The notes below the pieces were generated by a model. The model did not search any database. It was not told the origin of the DNA and worked only from the letters and a program-made list of their open reading frames with translations. The translations under genes were made by a program, and so were the position numbers. From assembly GCA_014381545.1 (NCBI GenBank), contig JACNLL010000010.1:1-41210 (forward strand): a DNA stretch of 41,210 nucleotides. Direction: 5' to 3'. Of the stretch, positions 26,159 to 34,401 are shown piece after piece (position 1 is the first letter of the stretch; the number at the start of each line of letters is the position of its first letter). This stretch comes from Candidatus Desulfaltia bathyphila. GTDB taxonomy: Bacteria > Desulfobacterota > Desulfobacteria > Desulfobacterales > ETH-SRB1.

Positions 26159-27082
26159 TCATCGCCACGGCGGGGCTTTGCTTGTAATGACGTGATCCCT
26201 GACACCTGATCCTTGATCCTCAGGCTTGATGACAGGCATACCGGCAATCTCATAAGATATAGCTCCAAAACGGCATGATTCATGGAGACATTTTAAGCAC
26301 CTAATACAATCATACTGGTTAGGCCCTTCATAGAACTTAATCCCCATTGGACAATTATTGTAACATTCCTGGCAGTGCGTACATTTATCAGGATCGTGAA
26401 TCATCTTGAAAACGCTGTGTTTGTTAAAGAGCGAATAGATAGCGCCCAGAGGACATGCTACACGACAAAACGGCCTGCGGCTCAATATCATCCATACGAT
26501 AAAAATGATCAATATCGTCAAGTTAAAGTAAAATAGTGCTCCGATTAACTCTTTTAATTCAGGTTGCAAAAATATCAATGGAATACCGGCTTCCAGAGTG
26601 CCGGCAGGACATATAAACTTGCAAAACCATGTCGTTCCGTAGCTATAGTCATCTATGACCAGCGCAGGAAGAATAAAAATAAATAGCGCCAGGAACAGAT
26701 ACTTTATATAGGTTAGAGCTTTTGGAATCTCGAACTTAGGTGAAGGGATTTTATGAATGAGTTCCTGCAGAAGACCAAAGGGGCAAACCCAGCCGCAGGG
26801 CATGCGTCCCACCAGACTTCCGGTTAAGCCCAGTGTCCCGATAATATATGCGCCAAAATGATAATTACCTGCTTTAATAGCCGGCCGCAGGCCTGCAATC
26901 ATGCTCTGTAATGAACCAAGAGGGCAGGCGCCTGTTGCAGCAGGGCAGGAATAGCAGTTAAGACCCGGCACACACATTGATTTAAGCGTGCCCTGATATA
27001 TTCCTTTTGTATGTGGAAACATCCAGTAGGCATTACTTAAAACAGTCGCAACGATCTGTATCAATCGCCTTAAAACCGGCAT
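26159..27082 (-). CDS. Membrane-bound polyferredoxin (NapH/YccM-like 4Fe-4S protein)
   Basis: The 307-residue protein has about five membrane helices. The paired cysteine motifs of the NapH family lie between helices: CGWVCPFGLLQELIHKI, CKFICPAGTLEAG and CRVACPLGAIYSLF, with an early CxxC-type cluster (CYSCPAATGACPLGS). Two ferredoxin motifs follow near the C-terminus (CTHCQECYNNCP and CIRCLKCLHESC). It probably moves electrons between the quinone pool and periplasmic or cytoplasmic partners; its place after fdhE suggests a link with formate metabolism. I chose the ATG at 27082 with AGGGG upstream rather than TTG at 27109. The last ~12 residues (VITSKAPPWR) come from a dispersed repeat, so the native end may differ. 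Confidence 0.85.
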   Translation of the reverse strand: MPVLRRLIQIVATVLSNAYWMFPHTKGIYQGTLKSMCVPGLNCYSCPAATGACPLGSLQSMIAGLRPAIKAGNYHFGAYIIGTLGLTGSLVGRMPCGWVCPFGLLQELIHKIPSPKFEIPKALTYIKYLFLALFIFILPALVIDDYSYGTTWFCKFICPAGTLEAGIPLIFLQPELKELIGALFYFNLTILIIFIVWMILSRRPFCRVACPLGAIYSLFNKHSVFKMIHDPDKCTHCQECYNNCPMGIKFYEGPNQYDCIRCLKCLHESCRFGAISYEIAGMPVIKPEDQGSGVRDHVITSKAPPWR

Positions 27083-27229
27083 TACCCAACCCCTATACAG
27101 TCCAGGCAAATCTTCGTTGCTTTTTCCATGACTGTTGAGACTTCGCCAAGGTTAATGCCGAGGAGAATAAGGATGAGAAAAAGTATTATCAATAAAAAGG
27201 GAAATGCTCTTTTAGGGGGAATCGGGGAA

Positions 27230-28105
27230 TCAGGCAAAATGTATTCCGCTTTCATACTTCATTTCCTTAGCCTTTATGTCAAGATGCAGCGTCGCCACCT
27301 GTTCAAGGGGAGGATAAATAATACGCTCTGCCTTTCTTGTATCTACTGTTTTTATGTACTTTTTGCACCCATCACAAAGATCAACCCTGTATTCTTTTTC
27401 ATCTTCACTAAAGAAATAGTTGAGTGTCTTGGTATCGGTGTTGTCGCAAAAGGGACAAAAAATTCTGTTGGAAGCCCATTTATGCCAGCAGAAACCGCAA
27501 ATCAAAAAGCGCTCCCCTTCTCCCTGAAACATGGAAAGCCCCGGAGAGCTTCCGCATATAGGGCAGTACCCCTTTCCCCATGGTTTATCCTTATCCAGAT
27601 AGGCTGAAAGCTGCTCAGCGCACATGGATAGAGATGGTTTTAAACTGTTGTATGCAATAAAAGCCAGGGCCTTCTTTTCGATTTCAAGTTCCTTTGCCGT
27701 GTTTTCAAAAAAGGCATCATCTTCGTTAAGAAGGCTGGCAAACAGTTCTTTTTGATCAAATTTTCCTGCTTCAATTGCTTTAAGAACGGTCTGGTTTGTA
27801 GAAACCATGTCTCCACCCGCCTTTTTGACAATATCGCAAATCCTTATTAATAAATTACCGGCTTCTTTTGCATCAATGGCGAATTCCGACATGTTTATCA
27901 GCGGAAAATTCTCCTCTGCCTTTATTGAAAGCATTTCTTCAGAGATCTGTATCGGGTCGATATGTAACTTGCATTTTGAATCTTCCTGGGCAACAAATAT
28001 TTGTCCATAAAAATCTAAAATCGTACCGTAAACCGGCCTCAGCTCCTTTAACGACTCAACAGCCTTCATAATCTGATTCGATGTAATGGTAATATTTTCT
28101 GACAT
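27230..28105 (-). CDS. fdhE: Formate dehydrogenase accessory protein FdhE
   Basis: The 291-residue protein has the rubredoxin-like zinc/iron fingers of FdhE in order: CPICGSSPGLSMF, CGFCWHKWASNRIFCPFC and a later CDGC, in the C-terminal half. The helical N-terminal half is also typical. FdhE is needed for assembly of selenocysteine-containing formate dehydrogenases before Tat export. This fits the Tat signal of the FdhA protein encoded just upstream. AAAGGAG precedes the ATG. It is separated from fdhB by about 200 bp that hold a terminator-like hairpin and an inverted repeat, so it may have its own promoter. The polyferredoxin gene follows 147 bp downstream. Confidence 0.93.
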   Translation of the reverse strand: MSENITITSNQIMKAVESLKELRPVYGTILDFYGQIFVAQEDSKCKLHIDPIQISEEMLSIKAEENFPLINMSEFAIDAKEAGNLLIRICDIVKKAGGDMVSTNQTVLKAIEAGKFDQKELFASLLNEDDAFFENTAKELEIEKKALAFIAYNSLKPSLSMCAEQLSAYLDKDKPWGKGYCPICGSSPGLSMFQGEGERFLICGFCWHKWASNRIFCPFCDNTDTKTLNYFFSEDEKEYRVDLCDGCKKYIKTVDTRKAERIIYPPLEQVATLHLDIKAKEMKYESGIHFA

Positions 28106-28160
28106 ATAATCTCCTTTACAACTGTATTGGCTATGGGTTCACGGTTACCACAACACAAAT

Positions 28161-28228
28161 AAACATATCTAACACTTTAGTTGTTTTAAAATTTGTTTTT
28201 TAAATAACTAAAGTGTCACAAACATATC
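28161..28228. repeat. Inverted repeat CACTTTAGTT/AACTAAAGTG flanked by AAACATATC direct repeats
   Basis: CACTTTAGTT (28173-28182) and AACTAAAGTG (28206-28215) are perfect inverted copies. Nine-base direct repeats AAACATATC at 28161-28169 and 28220-28228 flank the unit. It lies 56-123 bp upstream of the fdhE start codon. It could be an operator or terminator upstream of fdhE, or a 50-bp miniature element with a 9-bp target duplication. The sequence alone does not decide. Confidence 0.5.
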
Positions 28229-28245
28229 ATAATTTATCAAAATAG

Positions 28246-28282
28246 AAAAGGGGAAGAAGATAAAAAATCCCCTCCCCCCTTT
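28246..28282 (-). terminator. Candidate rho-independent terminator after fdhB
   Basis: On the minus strand AAAGGGG pairs with CCCCTTT across a 20-22 nt loop. The 3' arm runs into TTTTCTATTTT. It begins 26 bp after the fdhB stop. The loop is larger than usual and a GGGGA stretch inside it gives an alternative pairing, so strength is uncertain. Confidence 0.5.
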
Positions 28283-28307
28283 ATTTTAATTGTTCACTTA
28301 GCTGTCC

Positions 28308-29027
28308 TTAAAGCAGACGTGAAGTAATATTCGTCAAAGGACGAATCATCCGCTTTAATGCCATCTGCCTTGTAATGTCAAAAACAGCATTTGAGGCCAT
28401 AGCATTCTTGCAGTACAGCTTCGGCTCATAACCAACGAGATAAATAACACTTACATCATCGGCATCTATGAGCATGGCCTTCGGGTATTTCTTTTTAGCA
28501 ACTGCGAGCTGTTTTCTGGCAAGGGCAAGCATTTCATCACGATTTCCGAAATTCATTGCTCCTGTCGGGCATGTCGCAACACATGCCGGAACCAATCCGT
28601 TTTCAACCCGGTCTATACACATGTCACACTTGGCAAGTGTGCCATCAGGGCCCTTGCGGGGTATATTATACGGGCATGACTCGATAATCTCCGCTGCATT
28701 CAGACGCTTTGTATTTGCAGTAAAGATAATCGCTCCAGTTTTAGGATCTTTATAAATGGCTCCCGGATCGCCTGCCGTCTCAAGGCACGGAGCCTCGATA
28801 CAATGCCGGCACTGTTCAGGAAAGAAAAGCCAGTTTAACTTTCTATTAATAACCTCTTCACGCATTCTGACAAGTTTATACGTGTCAAATGAAAGATCAG
28901 CCGGATTTTCATAAGTTCCCCGGTTTATGGTCTTCTCTGCGGGGAGATCATGCCATTGCTTACAGGCTACCTGACATCCTCTGCAGGCCGTGCAAAGAGT
29001 CGTATCTATTAAAAAAGACTTACTCAT
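28308..29027 (-). CDS. fdhB: Formate dehydrogenase iron-sulfur subunit
   Basis: The 239-residue electron-transfer subunit has ferredoxin motifs as in FdnH/FdhB: CTACRGCQVACKQWHDLP near the N-terminus, CRHCIEAPCLETAGDPGAI, then CDMCIDRVENGLVPACVATC with PTGAMNFG. It should hold four 4Fe-4S clusters. There is no C-terminal membrane helix, unlike FdnH of Escherichia coli, and no cytochrome b subunit gene follows. The enzyme is therefore probably a soluble periplasmic FdhAB dimer that donates to cytochrome c, as in Desulfovibrio. A strong GGAGGTGAT ribosome-binding site precedes the ATG. It lies 16 bp after fdhA. Confidence 0.93.
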   Translation of the reverse strand: MSKSFLIDTTLCTACRGCQVACKQWHDLPAEKTINRGTYENPADLSFDTYKLVRMREEVINRKLNWLFFPEQCRHCIEAPCLETAGDPGAIYKDPKTGAIIFTANTKRLNAAEIIESCPYNIPRKGPDGTLAKCDMCIDRVENGLVPACVATCPTGAMNFGNRDEMLALARKQLAVAKKKYPKAMLIDADDVSVIYLVGYEPKLYCKNAMASNAVFDITRQMALKRMIRPLTNITSRLL

Positions 29028-29043
29028 CTATGATCACCTCCTT

Positions 29044-32000
29044 TTATTTCTTGGTTACGTTGACCATAAAGGCCTTGGATTCAGGTATCCTGGTGTTTGG
29101 ATCACCGGTCGACGGGGTGAGCAGGTTAGCGCTCTCCTCTGTGCCGGTTTCAGGCCAGCGCCATCCAAAATTCCAGGGAACACCAACCTGGTGAACAGTT
29201 TTTCCGGCTATCTTGAAAGGTTTAAAACGCTTTGTTACAATAGCCGTACATTCCAGAGATCCACGTGCAGATGAAACCATTACACGCTCAGCGTTCTTGA
29301 TCCCCTTCAGTTTTGCAAGCTCTTTGCTCATTTCCACAAAAACCTGCGGTTGAAGTTCAAGCAGCCACGGCTGAGGACGTGTCATGAGACCCGACTGCCA
29401 GTGTTCTGATACACGGTATGTTGAGCAGACAAACGGGAACCTGGGATCGCATGTCGCGTATGCATCAGCATCTGTTCCATATACAGGCGCTACAGGACTC
29501 ATGCGCTGTTTGCCCATGAGGTTCTTTTCAATAGGACATTCCAGCGGCTCATAGTGTTCCGGGAACGGACCATCAGCGCGGCCAGGACCGAATATTTGCG
29601 CATGCCCATGTTTTCTCATGATAAAGGCATACTTGGCATCTTTTCTCTTTGTTCCGTCAGGATTCTCCTGCGGATACCAGCCTCCGTCCGGCACATCACC
29701 GATCCATTTCTTTGATACATACTTGCCGTTTTTGACCTTTCCTGCGAACCTGACAACCCAGTCTTTCTTGTCCCACGGCTGTCCTTTGAGATCTACAGAA
29801 GCGCGGTTGTAAATAATTCTCCGGTTTACAGGCCAGCACCATGCAAAGTTCGGATACAGACCGATATTGTTCGGAGCATCTACTTTGCTGCGCCTGGCTG
29901 ACATGTTTCCCTTTTCCGTGTAGCTGTGGCAGTAGAGCCAGTTTGCAGATGATGTTGAACCATCAGCCTGCAGCCAGCCGAAACTCGGCACGAGCGTACC
30001 TTTCTTGCAGAGCTTGCCCTTAACCTTGACGTCGCGTGTAAAGTAGCCGTTTATCTCTTTGGCCACCTTGTGCGGGTCATACAGGCCGTCTGTCATATAA
30101 TCCCATTTCAGGTTGAGTATGGGCTCAGGAAAAGCGCCGCCTTCCTTGTAAACCTCTTTGAGTTTAAGACCAAGTTCCATTATGATGTCGCCGTCAGAAA
30201 GGCTGTTTCCAAGCGGTTTTGGCCCCTGATAACGCCACTGCATCCATCTGCCGCTGTTGGTAATGCTGCCTTCCTTTTCAACCGACACACATGCCGGAAG
30301 CATAAAAACTTCGGTCTTTATAGTGGAAGCATTCATGCCCGGGCCCTTCCAGAACGAGCCTGTCTCATTGTCAAAAATGTTGACATTGACCATCCAGTCA
30401 AGATTTTCCATGCCCTTGCGCACCTTATTTGAATTTGCGCCACTACAGGCCGGATTCATACCCCAGGCAAATAAACCCTTGACAGTACCCTTGTACACTT
30501 CATCAAAGAGGGTCAACCATGAATAATCGGTCCCATCATCCACCTTTGGCAGCCAGTCATACCCGAAACCGTTCGCTTTAGTGGCCTTTTCGCCGAAGAA
30601 CGATTTTAAGAGGCTGACTGAATACTTTGGATAATTCTGCCACCAGTTTGCAGAAAGCGGATCATTACTCTTTGGAGTCCACTTTTTGTTATACGCGGCA
30701 AGGGACACATTTGAAGCCCTTGGAGTCTTAAGATATCCGGGCCAGATATGCCACAGCAGACAATGATCTGTAGAACCCTGCACGTTTGATTCGCCTCGCA
30801 GTGCATTAACACCACCACCGGCAACGCCCATGTTGCCAAGAAGAAGCTGTATCATCGCCATTGTCCGGATATTCTGGACGCCTACCGTATGCTGGGTCCA
30901 GCCCATGGCATACATAATTGTGCCGGCTTTTCCCCTGGCGCCGGTAGCGGCATATGTCTTGTAAACCTCAACAAGATCAGCTTCCGGAGTTCCGGTAATC
31001 TTGGAAACCAGTTTGGTATTATACCTGCTGAAATGTTTCTTCAGGAGCTGAAGAACACAGCGGCTGTTCTTTAAAGAGCGATCCATTTTCGGGATGCCCT
31101 TTGAGTCCATATTAAAAGCCCACTTGCTCTTGTTATATTTCCTGTTTTTTGCATCATAGCCGGAAAAAACACCATTGCTGAATTTAAATGCCTTTTCAAC
31201 AACAAACGGCGCATTGGTATAGTTGGCTACATACTCCTTATTATATAGCTTTTTATCGAGTATGTACTTGATCATACCTCCCAGAAAGGCGATATCCGTA
31301 CCTGAACGAAGGGCTGTATAAAAATCCGCCTTTGAGGATGTCCTTGTAAACCGGGGGTCAACACTGATCAGCTTGGCTCCCTTTGCCTGTGCTATCTGAA
31401 CATACTTAAATGATATGGGATGGTTCTCTGCTGCATTGCTTCCCATAATCAGTATGCAGTCACTGTTTCCGATGTCGATCCAGTGATTAGTCATTGCGCC
31501 ACGTCCGAACGACTCTGCCAGAGCCGCAACAGTTGCGCTATGTCAGATACGGGCCTGATGTTCAACATATACAAGCCCGAGAGCACGCACCATTGCCTGA
31601 TAAATCCAGCACTCTTCATTGTCCATGGCTGCGCTTCCAACCGAAACAATGGCTGTTGTCCGATTTACCACCTGTCCTTTGGCATTTTTGTGCTCAAATG
31701 ATGCATCCCTTGTTTTTTTCACTCTTTTGGCGATTTCCGTCAGCGCCCAGTCCCATGAAACCTTTTCCCATTTTTTGGAATAGGGGGCTCTATGCATCGG
31801 TTCAAGAAGACGGTTGTCATTCTCTGTCAATTGTGACAGGGAAGCGCCTTTTGAACAAAGAGAGCCTCTGCTGATTACATGATCCGGATCACCTTCGATG
31901 TTGATGACACGACCGTCACCTTTCTTGCTGGTATGCACAATAGCCCCGCAACCTACCGCACAATAACAGCAGATTGTGGTGGTCTCCTTGGCATACTTGG

Positions 32001-32118
32001 TCTTGAGCATCTGCGCATGGGATTTGATCGGCGTAAGATCGAATCCCAAACTGCTTACAGCAAGACCGGCAGCAGAGGCACCAGTAATCTGGATAAACTT
32101 CCTTCGAGTAACATTCAT
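29044..32118 (-). CDS. fdhA: Selenocysteine-containing formate dehydrogenase, catalytic alpha subunit
   Basis: The enzyme oxidises formate to CO2 (or the reverse) at a molybdenum- or tungsten-bis-MGD site. The 1024-residue reading frame holds one in-frame UGA at 31545-31543, codon 192, in VEHQARI-U-HSATVAALAES. This is exactly where related formate dehydrogenases carry the metal-binding selenocysteine, followed by the conserved FGRGAMTNHW. The N-terminus has a Tat signal (TRRKFIQITGASAAGLAVS), then a 4Fe-4S motif C50/C53/C57 and a later Cys in GSLCSKG. Length fits periplasmic FdhA/FdnG. AAGGAGGT precedes the ATG. The gene is flanked by moaA upstream and fdhB downstream. Annotated without Sec it would appear as two broken genes. 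Confidence 0.97.
31510..31545 (-). promoter_or_regulatory. Selenocysteine UGA and candidate bacterial SECIS hairpin
   Basis: The UGA codon is at 31545-31543. Starting 17 nt after it, CGGCTCT pairs with AGAGTCG (one G-U) around the loop GGC, occupying 31526-31510. Bacterial SECIS elements lie immediately downstream of the UGA with an apical hairpin at this distance, so position and shape fit SelB binding. Exact base pairing of the lower stem was not modelled. Confidence 0.65.
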
Positions 32119-32161
32119 AAACTCTACCTCCTTAATTAGTCCTGGTTAATATTAACAAACA

Positions 32162-33184
32162 TCACCCACCAATTGCCGACATCCGGCCCGCAACCATGAC
32201 AGGCTGATTGCAGATCACATTGTGGTCAAATGGCTTGTGACTCACAGCTCTCAGAAAAACATCGGCCAGCTCGCTGTCTAAACATCCTCTTCTAAGAGGG
32301 CCTTTAAGATCCTCCTGACGATCTGACAGAAGACATGCTCTCAGCTTTCCGCTTGCCGTTAATCTCAATCGATTACATTCATTGCAAAAATGTTTGCTTA
32401 GAGCATGAATAAAACCTATTTCTCCTTGAGCGCCTTTAAATTTATAACGTTCTGCAGGGCCGTCATTAATTCCTTTTTCAACAGGAATCAATTCACCTAA
32501 AACTTTTATCCGTTTCTGTATTTCAGGCGCCAGCAGATGTGTACCTGTATTAATACGAGAGGTTCCAATAGGCATATATTCGATAAATCGTATATGCAGC
32601 GGAGATGAAAAGGAGAGTCTTGCAATCTCAATTAATTCATCATCGTTGATCCCTTCAAGGGCTACAACATTTATCTTAATCGGATTAAAGCCCTGGCTTT
32701 GCGCTGATTCTATACCTTCCCAGACCTGATCAAACATGTCGTACCCGGTTATGTCTTTATATTTTTGTCTGTTTAATGTATCCATACTGACATTGATTCT
32801 TTTTATACCGGCTGATTTAATTTTTTTAATATTATCTTTCAGCACAACACCGTTGGTTGTTAGAGACACATCTACAAGGCCGTTTATCTTAGTTAACTCG
32901 CCAAGAAAATCATAAACCCCTTTTCGTATAAGCGGTTCTCCACCGGTAATTCGGACCTTGGATATTCCCAGACGCGCCCCGATTCTGACAAGACGCAGGA
33001 TTTCTTCATATCTTAGAATTTCTTTGTGTGGAAGGCGCCGATGTAGATCATCAGGAACGCAGTATATGCATCGCAGGTTGCAACGGTCGGTAATAGATAT
33101 ACGTAAATAGTTCAGACGTCGATCGTATTTATCGATTAATTGTAAATTTGGCAATTTTATTAAACCGTTGTTACGCTTATACAT
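32162..33184 (-). CDS. moaA: GTP 3',8-cyclase, molybdenum cofactor synthesis
   Basis: This radical-SAM enzyme performs the first step of molybdopterin synthesis. The SAM-cluster motif CNLRCIYC lies in LRISITDRCNLRCIYCVPDD. It is followed by KVRITGGEPLIRKGVYDFL and the C-terminal cluster CNECNRLRLTASGKLRACL. The protein ends in Gly-Gly, which MoaA needs for activity. I used the ATG at 33184 (340 residues); a TTG at 33211 is also possible and neither has a strong ribosome-binding site. It lies 43 bp upstream of fdhA on the same strand, so cofactor synthesis is probably co-transcribed with the enzyme that uses it. Confidence 0.95.
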   Translation of the reverse strand: MYKRNNGLIKLPNLQLIDKYDRRLNYLRISITDRCNLRCIYCVPDDLHRRLPHKEILRYEEILRLVRIGARLGISKVRITGGEPLIRKGVYDFLGELTKINGLVDVSLTTNGVVLKDNIKKIKSAGIKRINVSMDTLNRQKYKDITGYDMFDQVWEGIESAQSQGFNPIKINVVALEGINDDELIEIARLSFSSPLHIRFIEYMPIGTSRINTGTHLLAPEIQKRIKVLGELIPVEKGINDGPAERYKFKGAQGEIGFIHALSKHFCNECNRLRLTASGKLRACLLSDRQEDLKGPLRRGCLDSELADVFLRAVSHKPFDHNVICNQPVMVAGRMSAIGG

Positions 33185-33266
33185 CAACTTGTCTTTTCGA
33201 TATATTTGCAATTAGAGATAACAATGAAAAACCCGAAGATAAATAATGACTATTTAAGCAGTTTAT

Positions 33267-33296
33267 TTAATACTATATATAACAAAGGTATGTCAA
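33267..33296 (-). promoter_or_regulatory. Candidate sigma-70 promoter of the moaA-fdhA-fdhB operon
   Basis: On the minus strand TTGACA (33296-33291) is followed after 18 nt by TATTAA (33272-33267). The -35 box is perfect and the -10 box good. It is about 80 nt upstream of the moaA ATG. A direct repeat of GAGACCGGTAA (plus strand, about 33346-33368) lies further upstream and could bind a regulator. Confidence 0.55.
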
Positions 33297-33388
33297 TAAA
33301 TTATTTTTAATCGATTTCCGCATATATATCCTCTTCGTAAAACATGAGACCGGTAACGAGACCGGTAATGATTTTACATGCAAAATAG

Positions 33389-33859
33389 TCAATTTGTTTC
33401 TTCAGAATCAGCCATATCGTCGTCCGGTTCATCATCTGCCACTTTAATGGAACAATTAGTTTTTAGTGGTTTATGATCGTCAAAATCATCCTCAAGCAAT
33501 TCATCCTCATCAGGTATCTTATCTACAACCTCTTCTAAATCTGCAATGTCTTCTACTATTCTTGAAAACGATATAGCATCATCAAAAAGAAGTTTAATGG
33601 GTTCTTTGTATTCTGTGCCATACATACTTATAATCGATTCGGCTAATTTGTCTGCATATAACCAAACAGGAAACATATTATTTGTTCTCAATATAGAAAC
33701 CAGCTCCTTCCTGTCTTTTGCAATAGCCGATTCTATATCATTGTTATCGTATGTTTCCTCGCAGACAAGTGAAAACATTTCTTTATTTATTTCAAGGAAC
33801 TCTCTAATTATCAACTCGTTTTTTTCGTTATTTTTAAGGATTAAATATTTTTGTTTCAT
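33389..33859 (-). CDS. Acidic hypothetical protein
   Basis: This 156-residue protein is not recognised. Residues 1-105 look helical and mixed in charge. The C-terminal third is very acidic (VDKIPDEDELLEDDFDDHKP, then ADDEPDDDMADSEETN) and is probably disordered. There is no membrane segment. AAAGGCG lies before the ATG. It follows the merR-like gene of the pheST cluster on the same strand after 180 bp in which I see neither a tRNA nor a clear terminator, and it precedes the moaA promoter. It may be the last member of the translation operon or stand alone. Confidence 0.6.
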   Translation of the reverse strand: MKQKYLILKNNEKNELIIREFLEINKEMFSLVCEETYDNNDIESAIAKDRKELVSILRTNNMFPVWLYADKLAESIISMYGTEYKEPIKLLFDDAISFSRIVEDIADLEEVVDKIPDEDELLEDDFDDHKPLKTNCSIKVADDEPDDDMADSEETN

Positions 33860-34038
33860 TGTTCGCCTTTCAAATTTTTTAGAAAATAAACTGCAAGAGC
33901 AAATCCAAAAATAGCAGCCTTACAATCGAACCGCAATAGCGAGCGAATTCCCCGTAGGAATTTTCAAATCACAAAAAGCAATGCGTGTCAACAAACAATG
34001 ATTATCCAAAATCCAGTTCAAATGTCTTACTTTAATGA

Positions 34039-34386
34039 TCAGGTCAGAAGATCACGGATGCTTTTAAGTTCTGATCGGATATCATCGAGTATGTTTGGCG
34101 AAGAATCGGTCTCTTTTTCAGGCTTTTTGGATTTAAGATATTGCCTTGTGCCCTGGATGGTATATTTTTTGTCATGTAAAAGATGTTTGATTTTCAGGAT
34201 CAGCTCAATATCGTTTTTGCTATACAGTCTCTGGCCTGAAGATGTCCTTTTTGGTTTTATCTTCGTGAACTCGGTTTCCCAGAACCTTAATACATAGGTT
34301 GGAAGCTCTGCAATTTCGCCGACCTCTCCGATCTTAAAGTATAATTTGTCCGGCAATTCTTTTTGATATGGCCTGTTGTTTTTCAT
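34039..34386 (-). CDS. MerR-family transcriptional regulator
   Basis: The 115-residue protein has an N-terminal MerR HTH: LYFKIGEVGEIAELPTYVLR, then FWETEFTKIKPKRTSSGQRLYSK with the wing, and a coiled segment NDIELILKIKHLLHDKKYTI. The C-terminal effector domain of classical MerR proteins is missing, leaving a short charged tail. It lies 15 bp after pheT. A small MerR-like gene at the end of the pheST cluster is a common arrangement in deltaproteobacteria. Its target is unknown; the operon itself is a reasonable guess. Confidence 0.88.
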   Translation of the reverse strand: MKNNRPYQKELPDKLYFKIGEVGEIAELPTYVLRFWETEFTKIKPKRTSSGQRLYSKNDIELILKIKHLLHDKKYTIQGTRQYLKSKKPEKETDSSPNILDDIRSELKSIRDLLT

Positions 34387-34401
34387 CGTAACAACGATTA
34401 A

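Noticed and set aside
27128-27607. 159-codon open frame on the plus strand
   Set aside because: It is antisense to fdhE, whose family motifs are clear.
31494-31543. Frameshift or nonsense mutation in fdhA
   Set aside because: The stop is UGA, in frame, and at the exact selenocysteine position with the flanking family motif intact on both sides.
33860-34038. tRNA gene after the pheST-merR cluster
   Set aside because: No cloverleaf with a TTCGA-type T-loop and CCA-ready end could be found there or elsewhere in the window.
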